Made by a program: the position numbers and the translations under genes. Shown one piece after another: positions 1 to 12,266 of a stretch of 64,000 nucleotides of DNA. Every line of letters begins with the position of its first letter. Position 1 is the stretch's first letter. Source of the stretch: Nepenthes gracilis (lineage: Eukaryota; Streptophyta; Magnoliopsida; Caryophyllales; Nepenthaceae); NCBI GenBank assembly GCA_033239525.1, contig BSYO01000019.1:7355006-7419005 (forward strand). The letters run 5' to 3'. The notes under the pieces were generated by a model. The model saw only the letters and a program-made list of their open reading frames with translations, was not told the DNA's origin and made no database searches.

Positions 1-184
1 ATTAATCTAAACTCAAACTAATGTTCCAAATATTTAAGCCCAATTCAACGGCCCAAATATTTTAAACTCATATTTTAATCCCAATTATAATATTTTGTAT
101 CTAAATAATCACTAAAAATTAGTCAAATAATTATCATAACTAATTAAATAATTTATTCTAAAAAATAATAAAAGTAGAAATACT

Positions 185-1567
185 TTGGATGTTCTGAAGC
201 AACCTTTTAACTTCCGGTTAGCTTCTCAATGGAGTGGTTTCATCTCTTAATCGGATAGGTTTATGACTGAAATTTAGACCTAATTTGTGAATCATTACAT
301 CGGTCGGTATTTCTAACATGTCCACGGGTGTTTAGGTGAAGACATCGGAATTTTACTGAAGGAAGTTGATTAGCTGGCTTTAGAGGGATTTCAGTAGGGA
401 ACTCCTATCTATACACACTTCTTCGGTTGATCAGGATCTAAGGGAATTTGATTCATGTACTCACCTGATTGAGCCTGTTGTAGGGTGGTCTCGTCACAAA
501 AGTTGAGGTCCTCAACCGGTTGGCCAAGTGGTGCTTGAGTGACTTGGGCCAGATAACATGTCCTTTCGGTCACTTGGTCGCCAAGGACCTCTCCTATGTC
601 ATATGGAGTCAAAATTTCATCTTGAGATGCGGGATTGAGGTCACTTCCCCAAAGGTGGCTAGGTAGGGACGCCCGAGGATGGCATTATAGACTAACGGGT
701 GATCTATTACCAAGAAGGTAAGCATCATGGAAGCTGTCCTTGGATGAGTTTTCAATGTGACTTCTAACTAAACGACCCCCTGAACAGATACTAGCTCGTT
801 GTCCAATCCGTACAGAGGTCCCTCGGTAGGTTTCATTTGACTTTTTTTTAGACCAAGGTTAAAATAGGTATCGAGATGAAATAAAATTTCTAAATCTTCC
901 ATTATCCATAAAAACTCATTTCAATTGGTAATCCATTGTACCATCAGAAATGAGGTCTGATACAATTAACAGATCAGAGTGAGGAGTTGTTACATGAGTC
1001 AAATCTTTATTATTAAAATTAATGACGTCATTTCTAATCCTTACTCGTAGCTTCTTGTTGCTCGCGGTCATCTCTGAGCGATTTGAGGTGTTGTTCTTCA
1101 CAAGTCTCATCATCACCATATTAACGATCCCTGATTGCCACTTAGTTTCTTAGTTGCTCGGCCTCATCCCCATCTGCTTCACCGAAATTTTGTTCGGATT
1201 TTCATAGGACCGAGAGAGGTGTCCCTTTCAGACTAAATCTTCAATCTTCTTCTGTAAGGTCCGACAATATTCAATGTTGTGTCTTACAGACTTGTTGTAT
1301 AAATAGTACTTTAACTAGTCTCCTCCATTAGCGTTCTTCAATACCTTTGGCCACTTTAGAAATTTCTCTTCTTGGATTTGTATCAGGATGTTAGTTTGAG
1401 TGTCATTTAGGGGGCTCAGGTTCAAGAGCCTGTAATCCCTCTGGGTGCCTGACTCAGTCTGCGGATGCTTTCTGTTGTCTCAGGTGTTGGCGCTATCACT
1501 ATTTCCTCTCTTTCCATTCAACGGTCCCTTGTGGAAGTCCTCCATGTGCTTTGGCTTCTTCACTTCA
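185..1567 (-). pseudogene. Tat-lineage gag C-terminus and protease, part after the nested insertion
   Basis: Decayed polyprotein of a Ty3/gypsy Tat-type element, read leftwards. Near 1390-1230 is the gag tail with 'KFLKWPKVLKN' followed by a degenerate zinc knuckle in which cysteines have become tyrosines. It closely matches the tail of the gag at 24582-25301. Near 840-620 is the retropepsin region with the Tat hallmark 'YNAILGRP', then 'YDIGEVLGDQ', which typically follows it. Several stops interrupt the frame. The part left of about 400 may be the start of the RT leader, but I cannot align it firmly, and 1-184 is AT-rich without recognisable coding. The reading frame continues into 9735-10947 once the element at 1568-9734 is removed, so this is one gag split by an insertion. 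Confidence 0.8.
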
Positions 1568-2292
1568 TGTGATAGAACGGATTATATATATATATATTTT
1601 TGCATTCATGAGAGACTTTCGAGGCCCGGCACCAAGGTTTCAGTGTTCTGGTCCGGACCGGTCGTACCTACCAATCATAGGATCATAGATGCCATCTAGG
1701 ACCCATACATGATATCCATAAAATATATAATGGAAACAAATCTAATAACCTATCGAAACATTTACATTCATATCCATAAAACTCATTTATGCATACATAG
1801 CCATAAAAGTTCAATTACAAAAATTCATATATATCAAGTGGATTAGTCTGAAAAAAGCGCTTCTACGGATAACTCCAAAATATGCTTCTAATTCCTCCGA
1901 ATCATTCAAACGGAGCTCTAGTCACTCCCTCTCGTCAGGTATGAGCTCTATAATTTTATCGGAGGTAAAAAAATAGAAAACAGTGAGCCGGAGCTTAACA
2001 AGGTACATGCATATTTTTCGTAAGCGTTTATTTTGTAAGGCGGGTATAGATACGCATATAACATGAATATTATAAAATAACAGTTGATCGGATCATGGAA
2101 AATACACAATGCAAAGAAATCAGGAAGGTCGGAGCAATCAAAATTCTGAAAATCGAGATAGAAAATAGAGTCACTCTTATTATAAAAATTCATCTTCTCT
2201 TTCATTTCTATCGGTAAAGGACATCGCTAGTAGAGGGGGCAATAATCGAGGATAGCTTGTACACATCTCCTCACAATCACGACAAAACCTCA

Positions 2293-2466
2293 TTGTACAA
2301 AGCCCCGAGGATGGCTCTCACTTCCTCCTTGTACAATGCCCTGAGGACGGCTCTCATTTCCTGATTGTACAAAGCCCCGAGGATGGCTCTCACTTCCTCC
2401 TTGTACAATGCCCTGAGGACGGCTCTCATTTCCTCATTTTACAAAGCCCCGAGGACGGCTCTCTTT
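2293..2466. repeat. 36-bp tandem repeat, five units
   Basis: Unit begins TTGTACAA(A/T)GCCC and contains 'GAGGA(T/C)GGCTCTCA'. Units start at 2293, 2329, 2365, 2401 and 2437, so the period is exactly 36. Units 1 and 3 resemble each other, as do 2 and 4, suggesting that a 72-bp dimer was duplicated. The partner LTR has three units. Confidence 0.9.
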
Positions 2467-3379
2467 CGTTATCCTCAGTTACTTCCATAATGTTCTAAGG
2501 CATGTTGGAGAACTTTATCTTCCAGTGCTAAAATCCGATCTTATTTATCTTTTCATAAGGCTAGTTCACTTTTTCTTTAGTTCACATTCCGGACGGACAC
2601 AAAGCTTTCAAATTCATCTTTCTTTTTCCGATCAAGTATAAAGACCTTCAGTTGACATGAAGTTGGTTTCAAATCCATAAATCTCATTCCGGTCAATAAT
2701 TATTTATTATGACTTGAAGCCGGTTTACCTCTTCATTTTTATACAATTTAAGTCAAATCATAAGTTGAGTAGAAAACGAAAAGCAAAAAGCAGCAAGTAT
2801 GAATTAACCATGAAATAAAAATTATATTTTCAGTCCGATCGTAAAGCAAGTATGACGTCAAAGATGCAACTTATCAAGCAAAAATTAAAAACAGAAAGTC
2901 TGATATACTATGTGCTGAAGCATTTAAATTTGATGAGAATACTTGCAATTTTTTTTATAGCCAGGACTTGAAAACAAAAGTAAAATCTGAGTTTAAAAAG
3001 GAAAAGGTACACTTGCCTGACTGTTGACCGCCCACTCTGACTAACTTGAAACTTTTTCTCTTTCTTCACTCCTTACCCTTCTTCCTTGCCAGAATTTTCA
3101 CACCCGTCCCTCAATTGGAGCTCAATATATAAAGATGAGGGATTAGATGGAGCAAGTAGGGTGGGTTACCTACTTGGTACTTCCCTTCAGGGGTTAGGTC
3201 GGAGTGAGTGGAGTAAGTTACCTACTTGGTACTTTCATCTTAAAAGGTCAACGGGATAGTTCACTTGCTCTGATTAGATTTGGATCTAGTTGCGATCTAT
3301 CCGTCTAAACAAAGTTGGCCATTGTTTTTAGTTCGCCCTTAATTTATCCTCGTCAATATTTCTAAATTCCGTAATCAAT

Positions 3380-3690
3380 TCTAGCTAGTCAACATTTTCT
3401 TCCAGGTCGGTCAACCTTTCTATTGGTCAACTTTTTCGGTCAACGCTTCTTACTCTAATCCGACCCAACTTTTACTCAAAGCCGACCAATCGTTTCTTTT
3501 CTCTTATTCAAAGTCGGTTAACATTTTTAAAAATCGGTCAACCCTTCTGTCAACCTTCCGGTCTATATCTTGACTCCGATCAACGTCTTGACACCGGTCA
3601 ACATTTTGACGATTGTCAATATCTCAACGTTGGTTAATATTTGACGCCGGTCAATATTATGACGCTGGCCAACATTTTGATTACCATTAG
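3380..3690 (-). promoter_or_regulatory. W-box-like (TTGAC) cluster in U3
   Basis: About eight GGTCAAC or GTCAAC words, i.e. GTTGAC(C) on the transcribed strand, lie in roughly 300 bp upstream of the TATA-like site of this LTR. More degenerate variants (gtcaat, gttaac) lie between them. TTGAC is the core bound by WRKY factors in plants. The same cluster is in the other LTR at about 9300-9610. Binding is inferred only from the motif. Confidence 0.5.
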
Positions 3691-3849
3691 TTCCGGTCTT
3701 CCAGTGGTATAAGGCCACTCCGGTTTAAGTCGAAATCAAAACACTTTGGTTTTTAAGTAGCAATATTTTACTTTAATTTTAAGCTTCTTTGATTTCGATA
3801 TCTCACAATTCTCCCCTACTTAAAGAATTTCGTCCCCAAAATTTAAATG

Positions 3850-6800
3850 AAATTACATACCTTAATCAAACAAGTGGAAATTCTTGCTCCAGATTTCTTC
3901 TTTTCGCTCCCAGGTAGCTTCCTCAAGTGTGTTATTTCTCCAAAGCACTTTTCCCAGAGGAACCATCCTTGTACACAGCCTTTGCTCCTTCCGGTCAAGA
4001 AATTACAGTGGCTCCTCAACGTAGGACAAATCCTTGTTAATTTCGAATGGTTTGAATTCAATTATGTGTGTAGGATCATGAACATACTTCCGAAGTATGG
4101 ATACATGGAACACGTCATGTACTTCTGTCAGACTTGGTGGTAGTGCTAATCTGTAAGCCACTTCTCCGATCTTTTTTAGAACCTCAAAAGGACCAATAAA
4201 TTGTGACTTGAGTTTACCCCTTACTCCAAACCGCAATGTTCCCTTGGATAGTGAGATTTTCAGAAAAATAAAATCTCCTATCTCAAAGCTCAGTTCTATC
4301 ATCCTTCTATCTACATAACTTTTCTGTCTTCTTTGAGCGATCCTCAAATTACTATAGATTAGCTTTATTTTCTCAACTGTTTCCTTTATGATTTTTAGAC
4401 CCAAAATCCTTCTATCTCCGGTTTCTTCCCAGTGAATCGGTGACCTGCATTTCCTTCAATATAGAGCCTCAAAAGCTGCAATGCTAGTACTAGCCTGATA
4501 ACTGTTATTATAAGCAAATTCTGCCTGCCAGGTAAGCATCCCAAGTGCCTTTCATTTCTAACACAAATGTCCTCAACATATCCTCAAGAATCTAGATAGT
4601 TTACTCAGACTGGCCATCCATTTGAGAGTGATAAATAGTACTAAATTTCAATTCAGTCCCCAATTCTTTATGTAAACTTTTCCAAAACCTTAAGACAAAA
4701 CAGAGATTCCTATCAGATACAATGGAGGCAGGAATTCCATGTAGTCTCATGATCTCGTTCATATATGCTGAGCCAGCTTATTATGCGAATAGGTCGTCCT
4801 GATTGCCAAAAAGTGGGCTAACTTTGTCAACCGTTCAACTATACCCAAACGGTATCGTGATTTCTAGGAGTCCTTGGCAGACTTGATATAAAATCCATAG
4901 CAACATCTTCCCATTTTCAGCTCAGGATCGGCATTGGCTGTAACAACCGGAAGGTTTTCTCCTTTCCGCCTTCAATCGCTGACATATGAGGCATTTCTCC
5001 ACATAGGCCATAATGTCTCTTTTCATGTTCCTCCACCAGAATGTTTTTTTCCAGTCCTGATACATTTTATTTGTTTCGGGGTGGATGGTATATCTAGATC
5101 GATGGGTTTCCTTTAGAATCCATTCTTTTAACTCCTTATCATCTGGCACACATAATTGGTCTCTAAACCTCAATACTCCATCTGTTCAGATACTGAATTC
5201 AACACGGGACTCCTTACTTAAGTCACTTACAATTTCTACAAGGAACGGATCATTAACTTGCTTCTCCCTAACTTCACTAACGATCTTAGGTTGAATCTGA
5301 AGATAATACATGAGCATCTTATTGCCCTTAGCATATCGCCGAACATCCCATTGCTTTAGAAAGGCTAATTATTCCATTTGCTTGATTTGCATTCAAGCCA
5401 ATATTCCTGACTGTCGATTTAATGCATCCGTAACCACATTAGCCTTTTCAGGCTTATACTATATCTTATAGTCATAATCCTTTAAGAAATCAAACCACCT
5501 CCTTTGCCTCATGTCAAGCTCCCTTCGAAAAAATAGATACTTCAGGTTTTTGTGATCAGAATACACAAAAAAAATTTTCACCATACAGGTAATGCCTCCA
5601 AATTTTCAAGGCAAACGCCACAGCAGCCAGCTCTAGATCATGGGTAGGGTAGTTCTTTTCATGCACCTTTAGTTGTCTAGACCCGTAAGCTATCACCTTA
5701 TCATGCTACATCAATACACATCCTAAGCCTACCTTAGAGGCATCACAGTACACCTCATAGCCTTCTGATCCTTCTGGAATCACCAATACTGGAGCTATAG
5801 TCAGGCGATCCTTTAACTCCTGAAAACTCTAATCACACCCCTCAGTCCATTCAAATTTAACTTCCTTCTTCAGTAATCGAGTCAGAGGCATAGTAATCTG
5901 TGAAAATTTTTCCACAAATTGCAGGTAGTAGCCTGCCATGTCTAGAAAGCTTCTAACCTCGATTACAAAAGTCGGCTTACTGTAGTTAGTAACAGCTTCT
6001 ACTTTCTTTAGATTCACAGAAATACCACCATTGAAAATTATATGTCCCAAGAACATCACCTTTTCCAGCTAGAATTCATATTTTCCCAACTTAGCATACA
6101 ACTTTTTCTCTTGGAGCACTTGAAGTACAATCCTTAGATGAGTCTCATGCTCTTCATAGTTCCTTGAATAGTTTAGAATATCATCAATAAAAACCACTAT
6201 AAATTTATCCAGATACTACCTGAATACTCTATTCATTAGATCCATAAAGGCAGCATGGGCGTTTGTAAGCCCAAAAGGCATAACAAGAAACTCATAATGG
6301 CCGTATCTCGTCTGAAAAGCAATTTTGGCTACATCTTCTAGCTTAATTCTTAACTGATGATAATCACACCTTAGATCAATCTTTGAGAATACCCGGGATC
6401 CTTGCAATTGATCAAATAAATCATCAATACGTGGCAGAGGATATTTATTTTTGATCGTGATTTTGTTTAATTCACGATAATCAACACAAAACGTAACAAC
6501 CCGTCTTTCTTCCTTACAAATAACACTGATGCTCCCTAAGGAGATACACTCGGCCTGATAAAACCCTTATCCAACAGCTCCTGTAATTGTAATCTTAGCT
6601 CCTTTAACTCAGTAGGGGCCATTCTATAAGAGGCCTTAGAAACTAGATTGACGCCAGAAATGATAGAGATCTCAAACTCGATCTCCCGATGCGGAGGCAA
6701 TCCAGGCAATTCCTTAGGAAATACATCCTTAAAATCACGGATGACTAAAATGTCCTTAGCCGGCACCTTATGACTCTCAATGGTGTAGGCATAAGCCAAG

Positions 6801-7239
6801 TAAGTATTACAGCCGCTTCTCACCAAATGTTTAGCATGTAAGGCCGAGATCAACACCGGCATCTCGTTCTTCCTAATGCCTTGGAAGAAGAAGGTTTCCA
6901 TCCCAGGGATGTTAAAATAAACCCTCTTCATAAAGAAATCAATGGTGGTATGGTTTTTTGCTAGCCAATCCATCCCCATAATTACGTGAAAACCTCCCAT
7001 ATTTAGTAACACCAAATCCACAATTAAACAATGCCCATCTACTTTATTACGCATCCAGGATATATAACATCAGTAATTATAGGGAATCTAATAGGGGTAC
7101 ACACAAATAATTCGTAATCCAATATGTAAGGGGTAGTGGCAATAAGACACACAAATCGTGGAGAAACAAAAGAGTGGGTAGGTCGTGAGTCAAATAAGAT
7201 AGATGTAGGGACTCCACAACGAGAAAGAGTACCTTCCAT
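3850..7239 (-). pseudogene. Chromovirus pol: protease-RT-RNase H-integrase-chromodomain
   Basis: Retrotransposon polyprotein for self-processing, reverse transcription and integration, read from 7239 leftwards. Protease (about 7239-6800) shows 'ILFDSRPTHSF', where the usual DSG catalytic triad has become DSR, then 'VIMGMDWLAK'. RT (about 6560-5850) keeps 'VVFIDDIL' near 6200-6180 and 'YRMAPTELKEL' upstream. RNase H follows to about 5300. The integrase zinc-binding region is at 5173-4922 (H...H...CLIC), the core at about 4900-4450 ('RLHGIPASIVSDRN'), and the C-terminal part at 4404-4003 ('SYVDRRMIELSFEIGDFIF'). A chromodomain-like end ('EEATWEREEE', another frame) reaches about 3855. At least ten stops or frameshifts make it non-functional. 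The chromodomain and order PR-RT-RH-INT place it in Ty3/gypsy chromoviruses of Tekay type. Confidence 0.9.
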
Positions 7240-7535
7240 GATATTTGTGATACCTCAGGTTCTGAATAGTCACTACGAAGGCCTTGTAGGAATAGTAGGC
7301 TTTCTCCTTCTAGTCTCGGGCGATCCTTGATCGGGTGATCTTCTTGTCCCGAGAAAATATCTTCTTATTTTCATTAAAATTGAACTTAGGCTAGGTTCCA
7401 AGATTCTTTAGGACTCCAATTGCCTAAGTTACCCTGGCCTACTTCTTACAAAAATCCGGTATAAAAATTCAAACCTATGCTTCCGTATTTTCGATCGATT
7501 AATTTTCCTAAGGCATATTATTTTCTGATAACAAT
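7240..7535 (-). other. Residual gag/leader between protease and primer site
   Basis: About 300 bp remain where a complete element would carry roughly 1 kb or more of gag. I see no zinc knuckle and no capsid motif, so gag has been almost wholly deleted. The right end carries the decayed primer-binding site. Confidence 0.6.
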
Positions 7536-9734
7536 TGTTACGGAACGGATTATATTTTCTTCTTTTTTTCGCATTCCGCCAACGACCTCCTGGAACTGAC
7601 ATCAAGGTTTCGGTACTCTAGTCCGGGCCGATCGTGCCTACCAATCACAGAATCACAGATGACATCTAGGACCCATACACGATATCCATAAAATATATAA
7701 TAGAAGCCAATCTAATAACCTGTCAAAGTATTTACATTCATACCCATAAAACTCATTTATGCATACATAGCTATAAAAGTTCAATTACAAAAATTCACAT
7801 ATGTCAACTGGATCAGTACAATAAAAATGTTTCTTCCGGATAACTCCAAAATATGCTTTCGAGTCCTCAGAATCACTCAGACCGAACTCTAGTCACTCCC
7901 TCTCGTCAGGCACAAGCTCTATAGTTTCATCTGGAGGGAAAAAAACAGTGAGTCGAAACTCAACAAGGTACATGCAGATTTTTCGTAAGCATTTATGTTG
8001 TAAGGCGGGTACAGATACGCTTGTAAAATAAATATTATAAAATAACAGTTGATTGGATCATGACAAATACACAATGCAAAGAAATCAGGAAGGCTGGAGC
8101 AGTCAAAATTCTGGAAATTGGGACAGAAAATAGAGTTGATCTTATTATAAAAATTTCTCTTCTCTTGTATTTCTATCGGTAAAGGACATCGCTGGCGGAG
8201 GGGGCAATAATCGAGGATAGATTGTACACATCTCCTCACAATCATCAAAAAACCTCCCGGTACAAAGCTCCGAGGACGGTTCTCACTTCCTCATTGTACA
8301 AAGTCCCAAGGACGGCTCTCATTTTCTCCTTGTACAAAGCCCCGAGGACGGCTTCCTTTTGTTATCCTCGATTACCACCATAATATTCTAAGACATGCCG
8401 GAGAACTTTATCTCCCAGTGTAAAAATCCGATCTTATTTATCTTTTCATAAGGACGGTTTACTTTTTCTTTAATTCATATTTCGGACGGGCACAAAGCTT
8501 TCAAATTCATCTTTCCTATTCCGGTCAAGTATAAAGACCTTCAGTTGACATGAAGCTGGGTTCAAATCCATAAATCTCATTCTGGTCAATAATTATTTAT
8601 TATGACTTGAAGCCGGTTTACCTCTTCATTTCTATACAATTCAAGTCAAATCATAAGTTGAGCAGAAAATGGAAAGCAGAAAGCAGCAAGATGAATTAAC
8701 CATGAAATTAAAATTATGTTTTTAGTCCGATCATCAAGCAAGTATGACGTCAGAGATGCAACTTATCAAGCAGTAATTCAAAATGCCAGGTCTGATATAC
8801 TATGTGTTGAAGCATTTAAATCTGAAAAGAACACTTGTAATTTTTCTTGTAGCAGAGACTTGAAAACAAAAGTAAAATTTGATTTTAAAAAGGAAAGGTA
8901 CACTTGCCTGACTATTGAACGCTCACTCCGATTAACTTGAAACTTTTTCTTCTTCTTCACTCCTTACCCTTCTTCCTTGCCAGAATTTTCACACCCGTCC
9001 CTCAACTGGAGCTCAGTATATAAAGATGAGAAATTTGGTGGAGTAAGTAGGGTGGGTTACCTACTTGGTACTTCCCTTCAGGGATTAGGTGGGAGTGAGT
9101 GGAGTAAGTTACCTACTTGGTACTTTCATCATAGAAGGTTAACGAGATAGTTCACTTAGTTTATCCTACTTGGTACTTGGTACTTTGATTAGATTTGGAT
9201 CTAGTTGGGATCTAATCGTCTAAATACAGTTAGCCCTTGTCTTTAGTTCACCCTTAATTTATCCTAGTCAATATTTCTGAATTTTATAGTCATTTCTAGC
9301 TGGTCAATATTTTCTTTAAGGTCGGTCAATCTTTCTATTGGTCAACTTTTTCAGTCAACGCTTCTTACTCTAATCCGACCTAACTTTTACTCAAAGTCGG
9401 CCAATCATTTCTTTTCTCTTATTCAAGGTCGGTCAACATTTCTAAAAATTAGTCAACCCTTCGATCAACCTTTCGGTCAACCTTTCGGTCAACATCTTGA
9501 CGCCAGTCAATGTCTTGACATCGATCAATATTTTGATGATGGTCAATATCTCGACGTTGATCAATATTTGATGCCGGTCAATATCATGTTGCTGGTCAAC
9601 ATTTTGATTACCATTAGTTCCAGTCTTCCAGTGGTGTAAGGCCACTCCGGTTTAAGTCAAAACTAAAACACTCTGGTTTTTAAGTAGCAATATTTTACTT
9701 TAATTTTAAGCTTCTTTGATTTCGAGATCTCATA
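7536..9734 (-). repeat. 5' LTR of the chromovirus at 1568-9734
   Basis: Begins tgttacggaacgg and ends ...gatctcata; the expected terminal CA has mutated. It is collinear with 1568-3807. Three 36-bp repeat units lie at 8258-8358. The 'acctacttggtact' motif occurs three times around 9055-9185, and the GGTCAAC cluster is at 9300-9610. A TATA-like sequence is near 9018-9026. Confidence 0.92.
8258..8358. repeat. 36-bp tandem repeat, three units
   Basis: Units start at 8258, 8294 and 8330, homologous to the five-unit array at 2293-2466 in the partner LTR. The two LTRs are identical at integration, so two units were gained or lost afterwards. Confidence 0.88.
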
Positions 9735-10876
9735 CTTCATTAGCCTCCTCGGCCACTATGTAGGCTTGAGCAATAGCCTTGGCTTCTTAAAAGGTTTGAG
9801 AATTCTTGTGGACTAAGTGCTTGTAAAAGTTGCCTGACTCTAGAGTCAATATGAAGGCGTTGAGCTTGACCTTGTCTATGAGCCGGGAATCTACCGGGCC
9901 TTGATCGTAAATCGAGACAAGAAGCTCTTTAGACCCTCATTCGTCCCTTGCTTGATGCGGGTGAGGTGCCATGGCTGCTTCACTTCCCTTTGGCTAGATG
10001 AGAATTGTTACAAAAAGCTATTGGCCAATTCCTGGAATGTCTAGATCGAGTTAGGCTAAAGATAGTAGAATCAAACATGGGCATCCCCTTTGAGAGTGAG
10101 GAGGAAATATAAACACATGGGGCCTCGTTTAGGCCTTGGAAGCTTAGGAGAGTGCAAAAATGGACAAGGTAGTCCATTGGGTCTATGCTTCCATCGTAAG
10201 GTTCCAAGGCCAGCATCTTAAACTTGTGAGGGAGAGGTTGTGTTCTAATCTCCATAATGAATGGAGATCTCCTAAAATCTATGGAGTGCCCCTCGGTGTC
10301 TCTCTAAATATGTGCCGTCATATCTTTTCCACTTTCTCCTCCACCCGAGGAGTGGCAACAGTACTTTTTACGTTGAGGTAAGTCCTCAACTCTTAGTGGT
10401 TTTGTGCTTGGTGCTGGTTCGGGCAGCTGCTTTTGCTTGTCGACTGAATGTTGCATGAGACCCCCTCTTGGTCTGGAAGCCTTTGGTTGTTACGGGAGTA
10501 GCAAAGATTTTGTTGCTCCGGACTTTTGTCTTGTGATCTAGGGCCCAATGGGCCCTCCAACTGCAATCAGCCTCCTTCTCTATAGCTGGAGGCCACTTGG
10601 GCTCGGTCGACAGGCTGCTGTGTTCGTCTGGTTGGGTGCTTCCTTCTCCGACTTCTCTTTTTCGAAGTTGGAGTGCGGGTAGTCGAAGAAGGAGCCGCGG
10701 GCCTCTGTTGACCTAGCTGTGCACACATGGTCTAGAGGGCCATGGAGAAGTTGTCCGTCCAAGCATTGAGTGTTTGCATCAGGAGCGTCTGCCAGTCCTC
10801 CCCATGACTACCTACTGGAGGGTCGTTGCCGAGGGAGGTGACCTCCCTGGCTGAAGCACTCACATGGGTTCTGGTG
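9735..10876 (-). pseudogene. Tat-lineage gag, N-terminal and capsid part
   Basis: Structural protein of the host Tat element, which would form the virus-like particle. An ATG at 10876 (MVITRTH...) follows the primer site by about 50 bp. A low-complexity N-terminal part runs to about 10300. The capsid part starts near 10240 with 'LPHKFKMLALEPYDGS' and 'DPMDYLVHF', the usual opening of Tat gag ('YDG..DP..H'). The remainder runs to 9735 with 'SGNFYKHLVHKNSQTF' and continues in frame at 1567 across the nested element. Stops are present (for example after SMAL near 10733), so it is a pseudogene. Confidence 0.82.
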
Positions 10877-10926
10877 ATAACCATCTTTGCTTTGTTATAA
10901 GTGGTGGTAAAGCTAGCCTTTTGGTC

Positions 10927-10947
10927 GCTTCTCACTGACGGTGCCAA
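10927..10947 (-). other. Primer-binding site of the Tat element
   Basis: Minus-strand 'TTGGCACCGTCAGTGAGAAG' directly abuts the inner LTR end. It matches the form TTGGCGCCGTC...GGGAA common in plant Athila/Tat elements, with a few substitutions. Confidence 0.75.
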
Positions 10948-11671
10948 TGATGCATCTCGGGTCTTGGTTGTTCTACAAATTAGAGAGTCTTCGCTCTAAT
11001 CCTTGTGTTGGTTTGATTTGAAAACAGTCCGATCTCCGTAACCTCTAACCTGGATCTTGCGCAACATAATAAGAAGACGAGATGTCAACGGATAGGCGGG
11101 ACTCATTCACTAGTTTATCTTCCGATACTCAAATCAGTAATCCTTCTATAGAAAAAGAAAGAATAAGGTTGCAAAGTAAGGATGCTATGCAACTGTGAGG
11201 GGATTGAGTGTGATGTGCTTAACATGAAGTGTCTTAGAGATAGAGAGAGAGATGCATTTGACTGGAAGTGTCTTTAGGAGAGATATGCTCTTAGACTATT
11301 CAATCCCCTTTCTTGATGTATCAAAGGAGTATATATAAAGTTAGCGGACAATTTTATCTTCCTGACAATCGTGCGCGAAACCACACGAATGGATAAGGGA
11401 TTATCATTCGGTCGACGGTTTCTGACTTGTTACCTTGTGTGTTGGGTAGTCTGGATAATAGGATGAGTTTGCTCACTCAGATCGTTTACGGTGAGTATCT
11501 TCCAGCAAACGAAAAATGAATCATGAGCCATCCTGACCAAGCCGACAAGTTTATCCATTAGTTTTGGCCCATCTAGGCCGATTTGGCCGGTTGGGACGTT
11601 ATCTAATTTTGAGCTAATTCCTTTTATTGATCGGCCCTCTTGTTGGGCCGGACTGTCCAAACCATCATCAC
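10948..11671 (-). repeat. 5' LTR of the first Tat element
   Basis: Bounded by TG...CA on the minus strand: starts TGATGATGGTTTGG at 11671 and ends CCGAGATGCATCA at 10948, next to the primer site. A TATA box (minus TTTATATATAC) is near 11330-11341. The element runs off the left edge of the window, so its partner LTR and target duplication cannot be checked; the outer flank here is 'catgt'. Confidence 0.78.
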
Positions 11672-12216
11672 ATGTAAAAAAGTTTTAATGTGATATAAAT
11701 TTTAATTTTTAAGATTTTTACTAATCAATTATGTATAAAAGTAAATTTACAAACTCAAATACGTGGGTGTTAAACTTTGACTTACTAAAAATAATCTGTA
11801 AAACTAAAATCAACTAAAAATGTTCTTATCTCAAAAAATCAAAAATAATTTCTTTCTCTTATTCCTCTTTAGAATTTGTAGGAATTTTTAGAATTTTTAT
11901 AGATCTCAAAAAATGATTATAGATAGCTATTTATAAAGTAAAAGTGGTATTCTTAGATTATCAAAATACCCCTCCATGTTATCAAAGGGTGTGTCTTGAA
12001 TAGCTATATTTTTTAAAAAATATATTTTTTAATTTATTATAAATAATTAATATATCTAAACTTATTATATAGAATTATATAATTTAATCAAAATCAATAA
12101 ATTAAAAAATTATATATATCCATTTATATAGGCTGAATAGATTGTTCGCCCGAAAAGGTCCAATATCTTTGAACTGGTCTATTTGACCCAACTTGGAAAG
12201 GTTAAATCATCTATTC

Positions 12217-12266
<50 letters not shown>

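Larger units (their letters stand above)
1568..3807 (-). repeat. 3' LTR of the chromovirus at 1568-9734
   Basis: Pairs with 7536-9734 along its whole length, with ends tgtgatagaacgg... and ...atatctcaca. On the minus strand U3 lies at the right. A TATA-like 'atatataaag' is near 3126-3135. Two copies of 'gttacctacttggtact' lie just upstream of it (3160-3235), and a cluster of GGTCAAC motifs lies at 3380-3690. Five exact-period 36-bp repeats occupy 2293-2466. The same parts, with fewer 36-bp repeats, are in the other LTR. Confidence 0.92.
1568..9734 (-). mobile_element. Complete Tekay/Del-type chromovirus (gag largely deleted)
   Basis: Two LTRs (1568-3807 and 7536-9734) flank a pol region on the minus strand. 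The 5-bp target duplication CTTCA is at 1563-1567 and 9735-9739, and removing the element rejoins the gag frame of the host Tat element. The polypurine tract is at about 3808-3822 (minus strand 'AAGTAGGGGAGAATTG'). The primer site next to the right LTR (about 7523-7535, minus 'TTGTTATCAGAAA') is a decayed version of the initiator-Met-tRNA site TGGTATCAGAGC. Protease, RT, RNase H, integrase and chromodomain can be followed, but nearly all of gag is missing. The LTRs differ in repeat copy number. Confidence 0.93.

Noticed and set aside
2293..2466. CRISPR array
   Set aside because: Continuous 36-bp tandem repeats without spacers, inside a plant LTR.
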